A stretch of DNA of 64,000 nucleotides from Myxococcus qinghaiensis (GCF_024198215.1 NZ_JAKCFA010000002.1:372001-436000); one strand, 5' to 3'. Positions 17,977-29,590 are shown, counted from the stretch's first letter. Numbers and translations are program-made. The notes: a model not told the origin generated them from the sequence alone.

Positions 17977-19620
17977 TTGCCCACGAGCGCGACCTTGCAC
18001 CGTTCCGTGTTGCTGACCTCGCTGTTGCTGCTGCCCGCCCTGGCCCCCGCCGCCGAGCCCTCCCCCGAGGTGAAGCGCTGGTGGGGCCACGTCCAGGTCC
18101 TCGCCGACGACGGCCTGCGCGGCCGAGACACCGGCAGCGAGGGCCACCGCAAGGCCGCCGCGTACGTGGCCCGGCAGTTCGCCTCCCTTGGCATCAAGCC
18201 CGGCGCGGGCGACAGCTATCTCCAGGACGTGGAGCTGGTGTCGCGACGACTGGTGGACGCGCGCTCCAAGCTGACCCTGGTGCGCGAGGGCCAGCGCACG
18301 CCGCTCGTCATCGGCAAGGAGGCCTTCATCTCCGCGCGCATGGGCGACACACGCCAAGTGGACGCCCCCATGGTGTTCGTGGGCCATGGCCTGTCCATCC
18401 CCGAGGTCGGCCATGATGAGCTCGCGGGCTTGGACCTGAAGGGGAAGATCGCCGTGTTCCTCTACGGCGGCCCGGAGACCATCCCAGGCCCCCTGCGCGC
18501 CCACCACAGCTCCCAGGCCGAGCGCGTCAAGGCGCTGAAGAAGGCGGGCGCCATCGGCACCGTCGTGCTCATGAATCCCAAGCACGAGGAGACACCCTGG
18601 GCGCGCACCGCCCTGTCGCGGCTCCAGCCCGCGATGACCTTCGCCGACCCGGCCCTGGACGAGTCCTCCGGGCTCCAGGTCAGCGTCACCTTCAATCCGG
18701 CTCACGCGGAGGTGCTGTTCGCCGGCACCCCGCACACCTTCAAGGAGCTGCTCGCGCTCGCGGATGCGAACCAGCCGCTGCCGCGCTTCGAGCTGCCCTC
18801 GCGCCTCCAGTCCAACGCCGAGCGCGTCTCGGCCCCCGTGAAGTCAATGAACGTCGTGGGCCTGCTCCCCGGCAGTGACGCGGTGCTGGCGCGCGAGTAC
18901 GTCGTCCTCACCGCGCACCTGGACCACGTCGGCGTGGGAGCCCCCATCCAGGGCGACGCCATCTACAACGGCGCCATGGACAACGCGACGGGCGTGGCCG
19001 CGGTGCTGGAGGTCGCCCGCGCGCTCCAGGCCCAGAAGCCCCAGCGCTCCATCCTCTTCGTCCTGGTGACGGGCGAGGAGAAGGGCCTGCTCGGCTCGCG
19101 ATACTTCGCCGCGCACCCCACCGTGCCCGCCGAAGCCATCGTCGCCAACTTCAACCTGGACATGTTCCTGCCGCTGTTCCCCTTGAAGCACCTGGTCGCC
19201 TACGGACAGGACGAGTCCACCCTGGCCGCGCCCCTCCAGGAGGTCGCCACGGCGCAAGGCGTGGAGCTCCTGAAGGACCCCGAGCCCAACCGCATGCTCT
19301 TCATCCGCAGCGACCAGTACGCCTTCATCCTCAAGGGCGTGCCCGCCCTGTCCTTCAAGTTCGGCTACGCGCCGGGCTCCCCCGAGGAGCGCGCCTTCAA
19401 GGGGTGGTACACGCGGCACTACCACGCCCCGTCGGATGACCTCCGCCAGCCCATCGACAAGGACGCCGCCGTCCGGTTCGTGAAGCTGCTCACGGAGCTG
19501 ACGCGCACCGTGGCCAACGCCCCCGAAAGGCCGCGATGGAACGACACCAGCTTCTTCCGCCGCTTCGCCCGCGCCACCACCCCGGAAGGCAAACAGGACA
19601 CCCCCCTGAGCAATCCGTGA
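17977..19620 (+). CDS. Exported M28-family zinc peptidase
   Basis: 547 residues from a TTG at 17977 with AGGGAG nine bases upstream; no good ATG precedes the signal peptide (HRSVLLTSLLLLPALAPAAE). Residues 130-260 look like a PA-type inserted domain (VFVGHGLSIPEVGHDELAGLDLKGKIAVFLYGG region). The peptidase core shows the co-catalytic zinc ligands in order: HLDH, AMDNATGVAAVLE (bridging Asp), VTGEEKGLLGSRYF (catalytic Glu-Glu), NLDMFLPL, and YHAPSDD near the C-terminus. It is probably a periplasmic or outer-membrane aminopeptidase releasing amino acids from peptides. Confidence 0.88.
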   Translation: MPTSATLHRSVLLTSLLLLPALAPAAEPSPEVKRWWGHVQVLADDGLRGRDTGSEGHRKAAAYVARQFASLGIKPGAGDSYLQDVELVSRRLVDARSKLTLVREGQRTPLVIGKEAFISARMGDTRQVDAPMVFVGHGLSIPEVGHDELAGLDLKGKIAVFLYGGPETIPGPLRAHHSSQAERVKALKKAGAIGTVVLMNPKHEETPWARTALSRLQPAMTFADPALDESSGLQVSVTFNPAHAEVLFAGTPHTFKELLALADANQPLPRFELPSRLQSNAERVSAPVKSMNVVGLLPGSDAVLAREYVVLTAHLDHVGVGAPIQGDAIYNGAMDNATGVAAVLEVARALQAQKPQRSILFVLVTGEEKGLLGSRYFAAHPTVPAEAIVANFNLDMFLPLFPLKHLVAYGQDESTLAAPLQEVATAQGVELLKDPEPNRMLFIRSDQYAFILKGVPALSFKFGYAPGSPEERAFKGWYTRHYHAPSDDLRQPIDKDAAVRFVKLLTELTRTVANAPERPRWNDTSFFRRFARATTPEGKQDTPLSNP

Positions 19621-19683
19621 CACCACCCCGCACGGCCGGGTAACACGCGTACAGGTGTAGCTTTCCATCGATGTGACAAATGA

Positions 19684-19700
19684 ATGACGCCGGGCGTCAT
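19684..19700. promoter_or_regulatory. Palindromic operator candidate before the symporter gene
   Basis: ATGACGCC, one base, GGCGTCAT: perfect 8-bp arms about a single base, in the 212-bp gap between the M28 peptidase and the bile-acid-symporter-like gene (start at 19833). No T tract follows it, so a protein-binding site is more likely than a terminator. Regulator unknown. Confidence 0.35.
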
Positions 19701-19832
19701 GACCCGCCAGGACCCTGTCGCAAATCGCGAGGGGGTGGCTTGAAGCGAGACACCCAAGTGCGCCACGCTTGTTTGCATTGAGACACCAGCGCGGCGCGGG
19801 CGACGGAACGCCCGAAACTTGGCGGGGGGCGA

Positions 19833-20735
19833 ATGCAGTCAAACGTATTCACCGCGGTACTGATTCCACTGTCGTTGGCCGTCATCATGCTCGGCCTGGG
19901 ACTGACGCTGACGCTCGCGGACTTCAAGCGCGTCATCGTCTACCCGCGAGCGGTGATTGTCGGGCTCGTGTGCCAGATGCTGGTGCTTCCCGCCGGCTGT
20001 GCGCTCATCGCCCATGCCTTCGGACTGGGACCGGAACTCGCGGTGGGGCTGATGTTGCTGGCGGCCTCTCCCGGAGGCGCCACGGCGAACCTGTTCAGCC
20101 ATCTGGCGCGCGGTGACGTCGCGCTCAACATCACGCTGACGGCGGTCAACAGCGCGCTGACGCTCATCACGCTGCCGCTCATCGTCAACCTGTCCCTGCT
20201 GCACTTCATGGGGGAGGACCGCGCGGTCCCCATGCAGTTCTCCAAGGTGCTCCAGGTCTTCATCATCGTGCTGGGCCCGGTGAGCATCGGGATGCTCATC
20301 CGCTCCCGCAAGCCGGGCATCGCCCAGGCGATGGACAAGCCCATCCGGCTGATGTCCGTCGGGTTCCTCATCTTCGTCATCGCCGCCGCCGTCTACCAGG
20401 AGCGGGAGAACATCGGCCTGTACTTCAAGCAGGTGGGGCTGGCGGCGCTGAGCTTCAACCTGCTGAGCATGGCCATCGGCTTCGTCACGCCCCTGGTGTT
20501 CCGCCTGCCGCGACGTCAGGCGGTGGCCATCGGCATGGAGATCGGCATCCACAACGGCATCCTCGCGATGACCATCGCCATGAGCCCGCTGCTGCTCAAC
20601 AACGCGACCATGGCCATCCCTCCCGCCATCTACAGCATCGTCATGTACTTCACGGCGGCGATCTTCGGCTACGCGGTGACGCGCCGCCATTCAGACGAAC
20701 AGACGAGCCCCGCAGCTTCTCCCAGTCGTCCCTGA
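19833..20735 (+). CDS. Bile acid:sodium symporter (BASS) family transporter
   Basis: 300 residues, nine to ten membrane helices, ATG 19833 behind a G-rich ribosome site. The family's two hallmark blocks are present: ASPGGATANLFSHLARGDVA, where the helix cross-over and Na+ sites lie, and GMEIGIHNGILAMTIA in the second half. Bacterial BASS proteins import small organic anions (pantoate, pyruvate, bile acids, others) with Na+; the substrate here is unknown. It is followed on the same strand, 59 bp on, by a beta-barrel-like gene that could provide outer-membrane passage. Confidence 0.88.
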   Translation: MQSNVFTAVLIPLSLAVIMLGLGLTLTLADFKRVIVYPRAVIVGLVCQMLVLPAGCALIAHAFGLGPELAVGLMLLAASPGGATANLFSHLARGDVALNITLTAVNSALTLITLPLIVNLSLLHFMGEDRAVPMQFSKVLQVFIIVLGPVSIGMLIRSRKPGIAQAMDKPIRLMSVGFLIFVIAAAVYQERENIGLYFKQVGLAALSFNLLSMAIGFVTPLVFRLPRRQAVAIGMEIGIHNGILAMTIAMSPLLLNNATMAIPPAIYSIVMYFTAAIFGYAVTRRHSDEQTSPAASPSRP

Positions 20736-20794
20736 AGCCCTGAGCCGCGGTCTGCCTCGCCGCGGTCCCCCCTCACACCCGAGGAAGTGTCGAG

Positions 20795-21799
20795 ATGATG
20801 CTCAAGCGTCTATCGCTGTCCATTTGCACGCTCTGCCTGAGCCTGGGTCTGGTGTCTCCCGCGGCCGCGCAGCAGCCCACCACCGCCGCCCAGCCGTCGG
20901 ATGTCCCCACGGCTGGGACGCCTCAGCCACCGGAGGTCACGCCGGCCAACGAGCCGTCGCCGATTCCCCCACCCCGCCCCATCCCGAACGTCCGGCTGTA
21001 CCTGACGAGCTTCAACCTCTTCCGGGTCAATCCGATTGGCCTGGAGACGCAGAACCGCCTGGTCATCCAGAAGCGCCTGCTCGACAGCGAGTCGGTGCTG
21101 TTCCGCGACACGTTCGTCAACGCCGCGGCCCTCATCAAGGCCAACCCCGCCTCGCTCAAGGTGGGCCCCCAGTTCGAAATCCAGCCCATCGCCCTGTTCA
21201 ACGTGCGCGCCAGCTACGAGTACACGCGCTTCCTGGGCACCATGGGGTTCCTCCAGTCGTATCCGAACCCGCTGCAGGACTTCTCGGATGACGCGCTGGA
21301 TTTGGGCGAGGACAACGCCTACAGCACCAGCGGCCACCACTTCCTGATTGAGCCGACGCTCCAGGCGAAGGTGGGCCCCATCGCGGTGCGCGCCAAGTTC
21401 AGCGTGGAGTACTGGAACCTGAAGCTGCGCGACGGCGAGACGACCTTCTACGACCCGATGCTGGACTCGATTCTCGCGGGCAAGGGCTGGGTCTTCACCA
21501 ACGACTCGGACGTCGTCTACCTGTCCGGCCGGTGGATGCTGGGCGCGCGCTTCAGCGCCGTGTGGCCCCGCTACAACGAGGACCAGGGCGTCTCCGGAAA
21601 CTCCACGGTCGACAACAGCCACATGCGCGTGGGCCCGGTCGCCTCGTATGCGTTCAACACGGACGAGGGGACGATGTTCAACCGTCCCACGCTGCTCGGC
21701 ATGGTGGCCTGGTACCTGAAGCACCCGAGCCGTCAGGAGCCCATGCCGTACATGCTCGTCGGCTTCTCCTTCAACTCCGACCTGATGGGCGGCCGCTAG
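20795..21799 (+). CDS. Predicted outer-membrane beta-barrel protein
   Basis: 334 residues. Adjacent ATGs at 20795 and 20798 lie behind GAGGAAG. A signal peptide (MLKRLSLSICTLCLSLGL, cleavage after AAA-Q) is followed by a Pro-rich linker to about residue 65. The rest shows alternating strands with aromatic girdle residues (FNVRASYEYTRFLGTMGF; IAVRAKFSVEYWNLKLRD; PYMLVGFSFNSDLMG). No family is recognised. It resembles other myxobacterial outer-membrane proteins of unknown function. A hairpin terminator follows. Confidence 0.6.
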   Translation: MMLKRLSLSICTLCLSLGLVSPAAAQQPTTAAQPSDVPTAGTPQPPEVTPANEPSPIPPPRPIPNVRLYLTSFNLFRVNPIGLETQNRLVIQKRLLDSESVLFRDTFVNAAALIKANPASLKVGPQFEIQPIALFNVRASYEYTRFLGTMGFLQSYPNPLQDFSDDALDLGEDNAYSTSGHHFLIEPTLQAKVGPIAVRAKFSVEYWNLKLRDGETTFYDPMLDSILAGKGWVFTNDSDVVYLSGRWMLGARFSAVWPRYNEDQGVSGNSTVDNSHMRVGPVASYAFNTDEGTMFNRPTLLGMVAWYLKHPSRQEPMPYMLVGFSFNSDLMGGR

Positions 21800-21812
21800 C
21801 CCCAGACGCGGA

Positions 21813-21846
21813 TGGGAAGGGAGGGCTTTCTGGGCCCTCCCTCCCA
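21813..21846. terminator. Bidirectional hairpin between convergent genes
   Basis: Core stem GGGAGGGC (21819-21826) with GCCCTCCC (21834-21841), extended by GGGA/TCCC with a bulged A, loop of 7 bases. It fills the short gap between the convergent beta-barrel and slyD genes. Confidence 0.65.
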
Positions 21847-21857
21847 CACCGGGCACT

Positions 21858-22340
21858 TCAGTGCGCGTCGTCCGGACCGTGCGCGTGGCCGTGCTCGAGC
21901 TCGTCCGCCGTCGCGGCGCGGACATCCCGGACGGTGACGTCGAAGTGCAGCGTCTTGCCGGCGAGCGGGTGGTTGTAGTCCACCACCACGAGGTCGCCCT
22001 TGATCTGCTTGATGAGGAAGTCCACCTCGTCCCCGTCGGGGTCCGTGGCGGTGAGGATGCCGCCCTCGGTCAGCTCCAGACCCTCGGGGAACTCGCTCTT
22101 GGGAACCTCCTCGACGCCTTCCGGGTCATGCGGCCCGTAGCCGTCCTCGGGGGGGATGACCACCGACAGGGTGTCCCCCTTGGCCTTGCCCTCCAGGGCC
22201 TTCTCCAGACCGGGGACGACCTCCTCGTGGCCCTGCAGATAGACGAGCGGATCTCCAGGCTCGCTCTCGTCCACCATCTCGCCATCGCCAAGGTGGAGCC
22301 GGAAGTCGATGGAGACGACACTGTCCTTCGTGATTTTCAT
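21858..22340 (-). CDS. slyD: FKBP-type peptidyl-prolyl isomerase, SlyD type
   Basis: 160 residues. It is a cytoplasmic proline isomerase and chaperone. The N-terminal split FKBP domain begins VVSIDFRLHLGDGEMVDES and includes PLVYLQGHEEVVPGLEKAL; the insert-in-flap chaperone domain follows (about residues 70-130); the FKBP domain closes with VDYNHPLAGKTLHFDVTV. The tail ends HGHAHGPDDAH, a short His-rich stretch much reduced from the E. coli metal-binding tail, so nickel storage is probably weak. An AGAGG ribosome site precedes ATG 22340. Confidence 0.93.
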   Translation of the reverse strand: MKITKDSVVSIDFRLHLGDGEMVDESEPGDPLVYLQGHEEVVPGLEKALEGKAKGDTLSVVIPPEDGYGPHDPEGVEEVPKSEFPEGLELTEGGILTATDPDGDEVDFLIKQIKGDLVVVDYNHPLAGKTLHFDVTVRDVRAATADELEHGHAHGPDDAH

Positions 22341-22448
22341 GGCGCCTCTCTTAGCGCAGGCCGGGGTCCAACGCTCCCATCATGTGCTCGGTCGACCTGC
22401 GGGTGGGCATGGGAGCGAGCCGGCCCGCCCGAAACCGGACGCAAGGGC

Positions 22449-24074
22449 TTAAATGCCGGGGCGCGGGGGCCGGGCGCCTGGCTCCAACGCGCGGCCTCGC
22501 GTGCTCCGGTCGATGCGGCCCTCCAGACGAACGATGCGGCGCCGGTGGTCATCCGGCAACTCCGCCGCCGCCGACAGGCGCGCGTGGCGCAGCGCGCTCG
22601 CGAGGTCCTTGAGGGAGTGCTCGTAGAGCTTGGTCAGCTCCAGGTGGAGCGTCGCCGCCTGGAAGCCCCGGGCTGAGTCCAGCGCCTGGAGCAGGTGCTC
22701 GACGGCGACCTGGGGCTCGCCGGCCATCCGGGCCAGCCGTGACGCCAGGGCATGGGCCTCCACGCCCACCGTGCCCGCGCCGCGAGTCGCCGCCCGGGCG
22801 AAGGCCCGCGCCCGGGCGAGGTCCCCGGCCCGGAGCGCGACTCCGGCGAAGCCCAGCAAGTCCCTCGGGTCTTCACCGGAGGGCACCGCGGTGCCATCCC
22901 CTGCCCTGAACTTGCGGACCAGTTCGCCCAGGAGCGCGGCCAGCAGGAGCAGGTCATTGGCGTTGTGCTCCAGCACCGGCGTCAGCGTGGAGCCGTCCCC
23001 GCCGCGCAGGTAGCGGAAGTACAGCTCCGGAATCAGCGAGCCGTCCACGTCGTCGACGCGGCGGTGGCCCAGCACCTGTTCTTCCACGTGCACCAGCCGC
23101 GTGCCCGCGCCCCGGTGCTTGAAGACGCGGCGCGCGCAGTGCAGCAGGTCCAGGTGGGGCAGCTCCGGCGGTGTCGCGACGCGGTTGAGCACGAAGCGCG
23201 TGCGCAGCAGCGGCCAGTCGAAGCTCTTGCCGTTGAACGTCACCAGGCATGAGGACGTGGCCATGCGCGCGGCGAGCACCCGCAGCATGGGGGCCTCCTC
23301 GCCCAGCTTGCGCAGGAAGAGCTGATGGACGCGCAGCGAGCGGCCCTCGAACCACGCGAGCCCCACGAGGAAGGGCACGGTGCCGGTGCCGCCCGCGAGC
23401 CCTGTCGTCTCCGTGTCCAGGAAGAGCATCCGCTGGAAGTCCACGCCCGCCAGCTCCTCGTGCAGCGCGAGGCGGGCGACCAGTTCGCCTTCGACGTCCA
23501 GCGCCCCCGCCACGGGCGCGGAGCCGTGCCGATGCTCGGGGGACAGCAGCGTCTCCGATACGTGGACCGTCCCGTACGGCGTCTCCTGCGGCACCACGGG
23601 GAGCGGACCCGGGCGAGGCTTCGCGGGAGCCGCCCCCCGGCGCGCGGCCGTCTGGCCCTGGCGCTCGGACCAGTCCGCGAGCATCCGCCGGAGGGACTCG
23701 ATGCGAGGGTCCTTCGGAGGCGCGGGCTCGGAGCCAGGCGGGGCACCCGGCGTCTGGGACAGCGATGACGCCGTGCCCGACGAAGCCCTCAGCGCCTGGG
23801 ACGGCGATGGCGTGGCGCGATTTGAACCATCCAGTGCCTGCTGGAACAGCGGAGGAAGCCTCCGCGCTTCGAGCGCCTCGGTGGCAGCGAACTCCTCGCG
23901 CGACACATCCGCCGGATGGGCGTCGACGGATGACGTGGACGGGGCATCGGCTCGCGGAGGGGATTCGGCGCGCGGCTCCGAAGTGGGCTCGGGGAGCGTG
24001 GCCACGCGATTCGTCGCGGGCTTGCCTCCCGGGCCCACGCCTGTCAGTCGCGCCAGCTTTCGCTTGAGGTCCAC
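22449..24074 (-). CDS. mrfB: RNase H-like exonuclease of the YprB/MrfB family
   Basis: 541 residues from GTG 24074 (GGAGG eight bases upstream). Residues 1-170 are low-complexity and probably disordered. The nuclease core (about 200-380) is DEDD-like: MLFLDTETTGLAGGTGTVPF supplies the first Asp-Glu, TFNGKSFDWPLL the second acidic site, and EHNANDLLLLAALL the late Asp. The C-terminal 130 residues are helical and TPR-like. In Bacillus subtilis the homologue MrfB works with helicase MrfA in mitomycin-damage repair. Here mrfA lies just upstream in the same orientation, separated by 15 bp, so the pair is almost certainly co-transcribed and functionally linked. Confidence 0.85.
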   Translation of the reverse strand: MDLKRKLARLTGVGPGGKPATNRVATLPEPTSEPRAESPPRADAPSTSSVDAHPADVSREEFAATEALEARRLPPLFQQALDGSNRATPSPSQALRASSGTASSLSQTPGAPPGSEPAPPKDPRIESLRRMLADWSERQGQTAARRGAAPAKPRPGPLPVVPQETPYGTVHVSETLLSPEHRHGSAPVAGALDVEGELVARLALHEELAGVDFQRMLFLDTETTGLAGGTGTVPFLVGLAWFEGRSLRVHQLFLRKLGEEAPMLRVLAARMATSSCLVTFNGKSFDWPLLRTRFVLNRVATPPELPHLDLLHCARRVFKHRGAGTRLVHVEEQVLGHRRVDDVDGSLIPELYFRYLRGGDGSTLTPVLEHNANDLLLLAALLGELVRKFRAGDGTAVPSGEDPRDLLGFAGVALRAGDLARARAFARAATRGAGTVGVEAHALASRLARMAGEPQVAVEHLLQALDSARGFQAATLHLELTKLYEHSLKDLASALRHARLSAAAELPDDHRRRIVRLEGRIDRSTRGRALEPGARPPRPGI

Positions 24075-24089
24075 GCGCCGAGCCTCCGT

Positions 24090-26507
<2,418 letters not shown>

Positions 26508-26596
26508 GGGTCGGGCACTGTACAGGCGTGTACCCGGCCGGACAACGCGAACGCGGCCGCGCGCGCGACACGGCGCTCGGCTAGGGTGCGCGCCCC

Positions 26597-27844
26597 GTGG
26601 CCCTCGCCATCTTCCTGTTCACGTACGTCTTCATCGCCGGCGCCCGGCTCCCCTTCGTCAAGTTGGATCGTCCTGGCGGCGCGCTGCTGGGCGCCGTGCT
26701 GATGGTGGTGCTCGGCGTCGTCACTCCCGCCGAGGTCTTCAACCACAGCGAGGACCCCGCCCGGCACGCCATCGACGCGGACACCATCGTCCTGTTGCTG
26801 GGGATGATGCTGCTGGCGGCGTATCTCTCCCAGGCGGCCTTCTTCCGCACCGCGGGCGCCTGGGCGGTGCGGCGAGCGCGCACGCCCCGCCTGCTGCTGG
26901 TGGCGGTGACGTTCATCTCCGGGCTGCTGTCCGCGTTCCTCGTCAACGACACCGTGTGCTTGATGCTCACGCCCCTGGTCCTCGCCACGGTGGAGGACGC
27001 GCGCCTGCCGCCCGTGCCGTACCTGCTCGCCGTCTGCATGGGCAGCAACAGCGGCTCGGTGGCCACCTTCACCGGCAACCCGCAGAACATGCTCATCCAG
27101 GGCGCGTCGGGAATCTCCTACGCGAGCTTCGCCGCGTACATGGCCCTGCCCGCCCTGCTGTCCACGGCCATTGTCGCGGGCGCGCTCGTGTTCATCTTCC
27201 GCAAGGAGCTGACGAACACGCGCTTCGAGCCCCATCCGCCGCCCCCGCCCGTGGACCGGGTGCTGCTCACGCTGACCCTCGTCGTCATGACGGGCGTCGT
27301 CGTGGCCTTCTTCGCGGGCCTGCCCATGAGCTGGAGCGCGCTCGCGGGCGCCGCGCTGGTGATGGCGCTGTCCCGACGGGAGCCTCGCGAGGCGCTGGAG
27401 CGCGTGGACTGGGTGTTGCTGCTGTTCTTCGCCAGCCTCTTCGTCGTCGTCTACGGCGTGAACAAGCACGGCTGGGCGGAGGACATCCGCCTGCTGTTCG
27501 CGCCGCTGATGACGGGGCCCGCATGGCGGGAGACGCTGGGCTTCGCGGGGCTGACGCTGGTGGCGTCCAACATCTTCAGCAACGTGCCCTTCGTGATGCT
27601 CGCGCGCTCGTGGGTGCCCGCGCTGCAGAACGTGGAGCTGGGCTGGCACGTGCTGGCGCTGGGCTCCACGCTCGCGGGCAACCTCACGCTGGTGGGCAGC
27701 GTCGCCAACCTCATCGTCTTCGAGGCGGCGCGCGGGAAGGTGGACATGAGCTTCCTGCGCTACCTGCGCGTGGGCCTGCCCGTCACCCTCGTCAGCTTCG
27801 TGGTGGGGCTCGCGGTGCTCCTCGCGGAGCACGCCCTCTTCTAG
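26597..27844 (+). CDS. ArsB/NhaD-superfamily anion or ion transporter
   Basis: 415 residues from GTG 26597, with about eleven membrane helices. The ion-transporter-superfamily signature is present twice: LSAFLVNDTVCLMLTPLVLA in the first half and VASNIFSNVPFVMLARSW in the second, each a helix-break-helix with conserved Asn-Asp or Ser-Asn-Val-Pro. GSNSGSVATFTGNPQNMLI is the matching Asn-Pro loop. Members include ArsB (arsenite), CitM and DASS carriers. No ars genes are nearby, so arsenite export is not supported, and the substrate remains open. Confidence 0.78.
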   Translation: MALAIFLFTYVFIAGARLPFVKLDRPGGALLGAVLMVVLGVVTPAEVFNHSEDPARHAIDADTIVLLLGMMLLAAYLSQAAFFRTAGAWAVRRARTPRLLLVAVTFISGLLSAFLVNDTVCLMLTPLVLATVEDARLPPVPYLLAVCMGSNSGSVATFTGNPQNMLIQGASGISYASFAAYMALPALLSTAIVAGALVFIFRKELTNTRFEPHPPPPPVDRVLLTLTLVVMTGVVVAFFAGLPMSWSALAGAALVMALSRREPREALERVDWVLLLFFASLFVVVYGVNKHGWAEDIRLLFAPLMTGPAWRETLGFAGLTLVASNIFSNVPFVMLARSWVPALQNVELGWHVLALGSTLAGNLTLVGSVANLIVFEAARGKVDMSFLRYLRVGLPVTLVSFVVGLAVLLAEHALF

Positions 27845-27874
27845 CGCGCGGCCCGGAGGTCTCCGACGCTCCTG

Positions 27875-28717
27875 CTACGTCGGGTCCGGGTCGGGGTCCG
27901 GCAGCTCACCCGGGGCCAGGTCCGACTCGGGCGTCTTCGGGGGCTCCACCACCGTCGGCGTGACAGTGTCCGGCGAGGAGCTGATGGGGTGGGCCGGAAG
28001 CTTTCCGCCCCCGCGCCTGTCTCTCGGCGTCAGGTCCTTCACGAAGTCGAGCGCCACCTGGTCCAGCATGGTCGTCATGGCCTGACGGAAGAGGTCGGGG
28101 TCCTTGCCCACCTTGAACGGGTCCAGGTGCGCGGCGTCAGTCTCCGCCTGGTTGATGTCGAACGGATGCCGCCAGACCTCCGAGCGCCCATCCAGCGTGA
28201 ACATCCGCCCGTACCCGCGCAGGAAGGCGCCCGCGTGGCCCTTCTTGCTGCGCATGCCGTACTCCTGCACGACGAACTCGACGATGGTGTCCGCGCCCAG
28301 CGGCGTCACCAAATCGTAGTCCGGAGCATTCGCCGGGACCTCCTCCACGAGGAAGCTCTCCAGCACGGAGGCCACGCGCGCCGGGTCCACCGTCGCCGTC
28401 CACGGCGCCTCGCGGGGGAGCTGCGTCAGCGTATTCACTCGCAGCCGCTCCGAGATTTCGAAGCGCGTCACCGCCTGCTGGAGCTTCACCGTGAGCCGCC
28501 GGTCCGCCTCCACGGGTTCGAGTTTCTTGAGCTTGTCCCCGTATGCCTCGTCTTCGCGGAATACGAAGCTACGAGGGCCGGCGCCATCTTCGATGCGGGA
28601 GATGAAGGCGGGGCGGCGCACGCGGTCCAGGTCCGCGCCGGCCAGCCGTTGCGACGCACAACCGGCGCAGAGCGCCAGCGTGAGAAACGGGAGGAGGCTT
28701 CGCGTCATGCCTGACAT
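27875..28717 (-). CDS. Uncharacterised lipoprotein
   Basis: 280 residues. ATG 28717 is preceded by GGGG; ATG 28708 is an alternative. The signal ends in lipobox LCAGC (Cys about residue 20). The mature domain of about 210 residues has mixed alpha/beta character, with DTIVEFVVQEYGMRSKKGHAGAFLRGYGRMFTLD in its centre. It closes with a Pro/Asp-rich disordered tail. The pattern is like lipoproteins that form a GNA1162/CsgG-type nucleotide-like fold, but this is only a resemblance; no family is claimed. The gene is divergent from the MshEN gene, with a 78-bp gap. Confidence 0.6.
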   Translation of the reverse strand: MSGMTRSLLPFLTLALCAGCASQRLAGADLDRVRRPAFISRIEDGAGPRSFVFREDEAYGDKLKKLEPVEADRRLTVKLQQAVTRFEISERLRVNTLTQLPREAPWTATVDPARVASVLESFLVEEVPANAPDYDLVTPLGADTIVEFVVQEYGMRSKKGHAGAFLRGYGRMFTLDGRSEVWRHPFDINQAETDAAHLDPFKVGKDPDLFRQAMTTMLDQVALDFVKDLTPRDRRGGGKLPAHPISSSPDTVTPTVVEPPKTPESDLAPGELPDPDPDPT

Positions 28718-28795
28718 TTACCCCATTGCGGGGGGGCTCGCCCCTTCCCCACCGGCTGGCTGGCTCCCGGGGGACCGGTCGACCCGGCCGCTGAT

Positions 28796-29578
28796 ATGCT
28801 GGGGGGCGTGAGTCCTTCTTCCGTGCCACCCCCTTCTTCGCCCCCCGGCCGCAAGCGCCGGCTCGGGGAAATCCTCATGGATGCCGGCCTCCTGACGGAG
28901 ACCCAGCTGCGCTCCGCCCTCGCCGAGCAGCGCAAGTGGGGCGGCCGGCTGGGCCTGACGCTGGTGCAGATGCGCTTCGTGGATGAGAGCTCCATGGTCC
29001 ACGCGCTGTCTCGCCAGCTCTCCATTCCGACGGTGGAGCTGGATGGAATCTCGCCCTCGGCCGTGGCGCTCCAGGCGCTGCGCCCGGACATCGCCGAGCG
29101 CTACACCGTCTTCCCCACCGCGGCGGACCCGGCCAACAAGCTGCTGACCGTGGCCACGGCGGACCCCACCAACGTGGAGTCGCTGCAGGAGCTGGCCTTC
29201 CACACGGGCCAGCGCATCCAGGTGGTGGTGGCCGCCGCGTCGTCCATCGAGCGCGCCATCCGTCGCCACTACCATGGCGAAATCACGTCCACGACGGCCT
29301 CGCCGCTGTCGTTCAACCTCGACGAACAGACCTTCGAGCTGGCTCCGCCCTCCGAGCCGGTGGAGACGGCGGGGTTCTCGCGCCCGGCGGCCGGCGGTCA
29401 GACTCCCGCGCCCTTGAGGGAGAGCGAGCTGGCGCAGCGCGTGGACATCCTCACGCAGCAGGTCTCCGACCTGGAGCGCATGGTCGCGCAGCAGGCGCGC
29501 TCGCTGCGAGCCATGCTGGAGCTGCTGGAGACGCGGGGGCTGGTCACCCGCGACGACTACCTGGCGAAGGTGCGCTGA
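28796..29578 (+). CDS. MshEN-domain protein with coiled coil, candidate c-di-GMP binder
   Basis: 260 residues from ATG 28796 (GTG 28808 also possible). Residues 22-75 contain two 24-residue MshEN motifs: the first starts RLGEILMDAGLL and ends LAEQ, matching the RLG-x2-[LVI]2-x2-G-[LVI]2-x4-[LVI]-x3-L-x2-Q consensus at every position; the second starts RLGLTLVQMRFV and departs from it by Arg in place of Gly and by Met in place of the Leu/Val/Ile four residues before the conserved Leu. This is the N-terminal domain of GspE/PilB-type ATPases, where it binds c-di-GMP. No ATPase follows: instead there is a flexible linker and a C-terminal coiled coil (about 200-250). It is probably a stand-alone adaptor responding to c-di-GMP. 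Confidence 0.75.
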   Translation: MLGGVSPSSVPPPSSPPGRKRRLGEILMDAGLLTETQLRSALAEQRKWGGRLGLTLVQMRFVDESSMVHALSRQLSIPTVELDGISPSAVALQALRPDIAERYTVFPTAADPANKLLTVATADPTNVESLQELAFHTGQRIQVVVAAASSIERAIRRHYHGEITSTTASPLSFNLDEQTFELAPPSEPVETAGFSRPAAGGQTPAPLRESELAQRVDILTQQVSDLERMVAQQARSLRAMLELLETRGLVTRDDYLAKVR

Positions 29579-29590
29579 AGTCCGCGCACC

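Noticed and set aside
26597-27844. Arsenite efflux pump ArsB
   Set aside because: Superfamily fold fits, but there is no arsR, arsA or arsC nearby and the family includes many other anion carriers.
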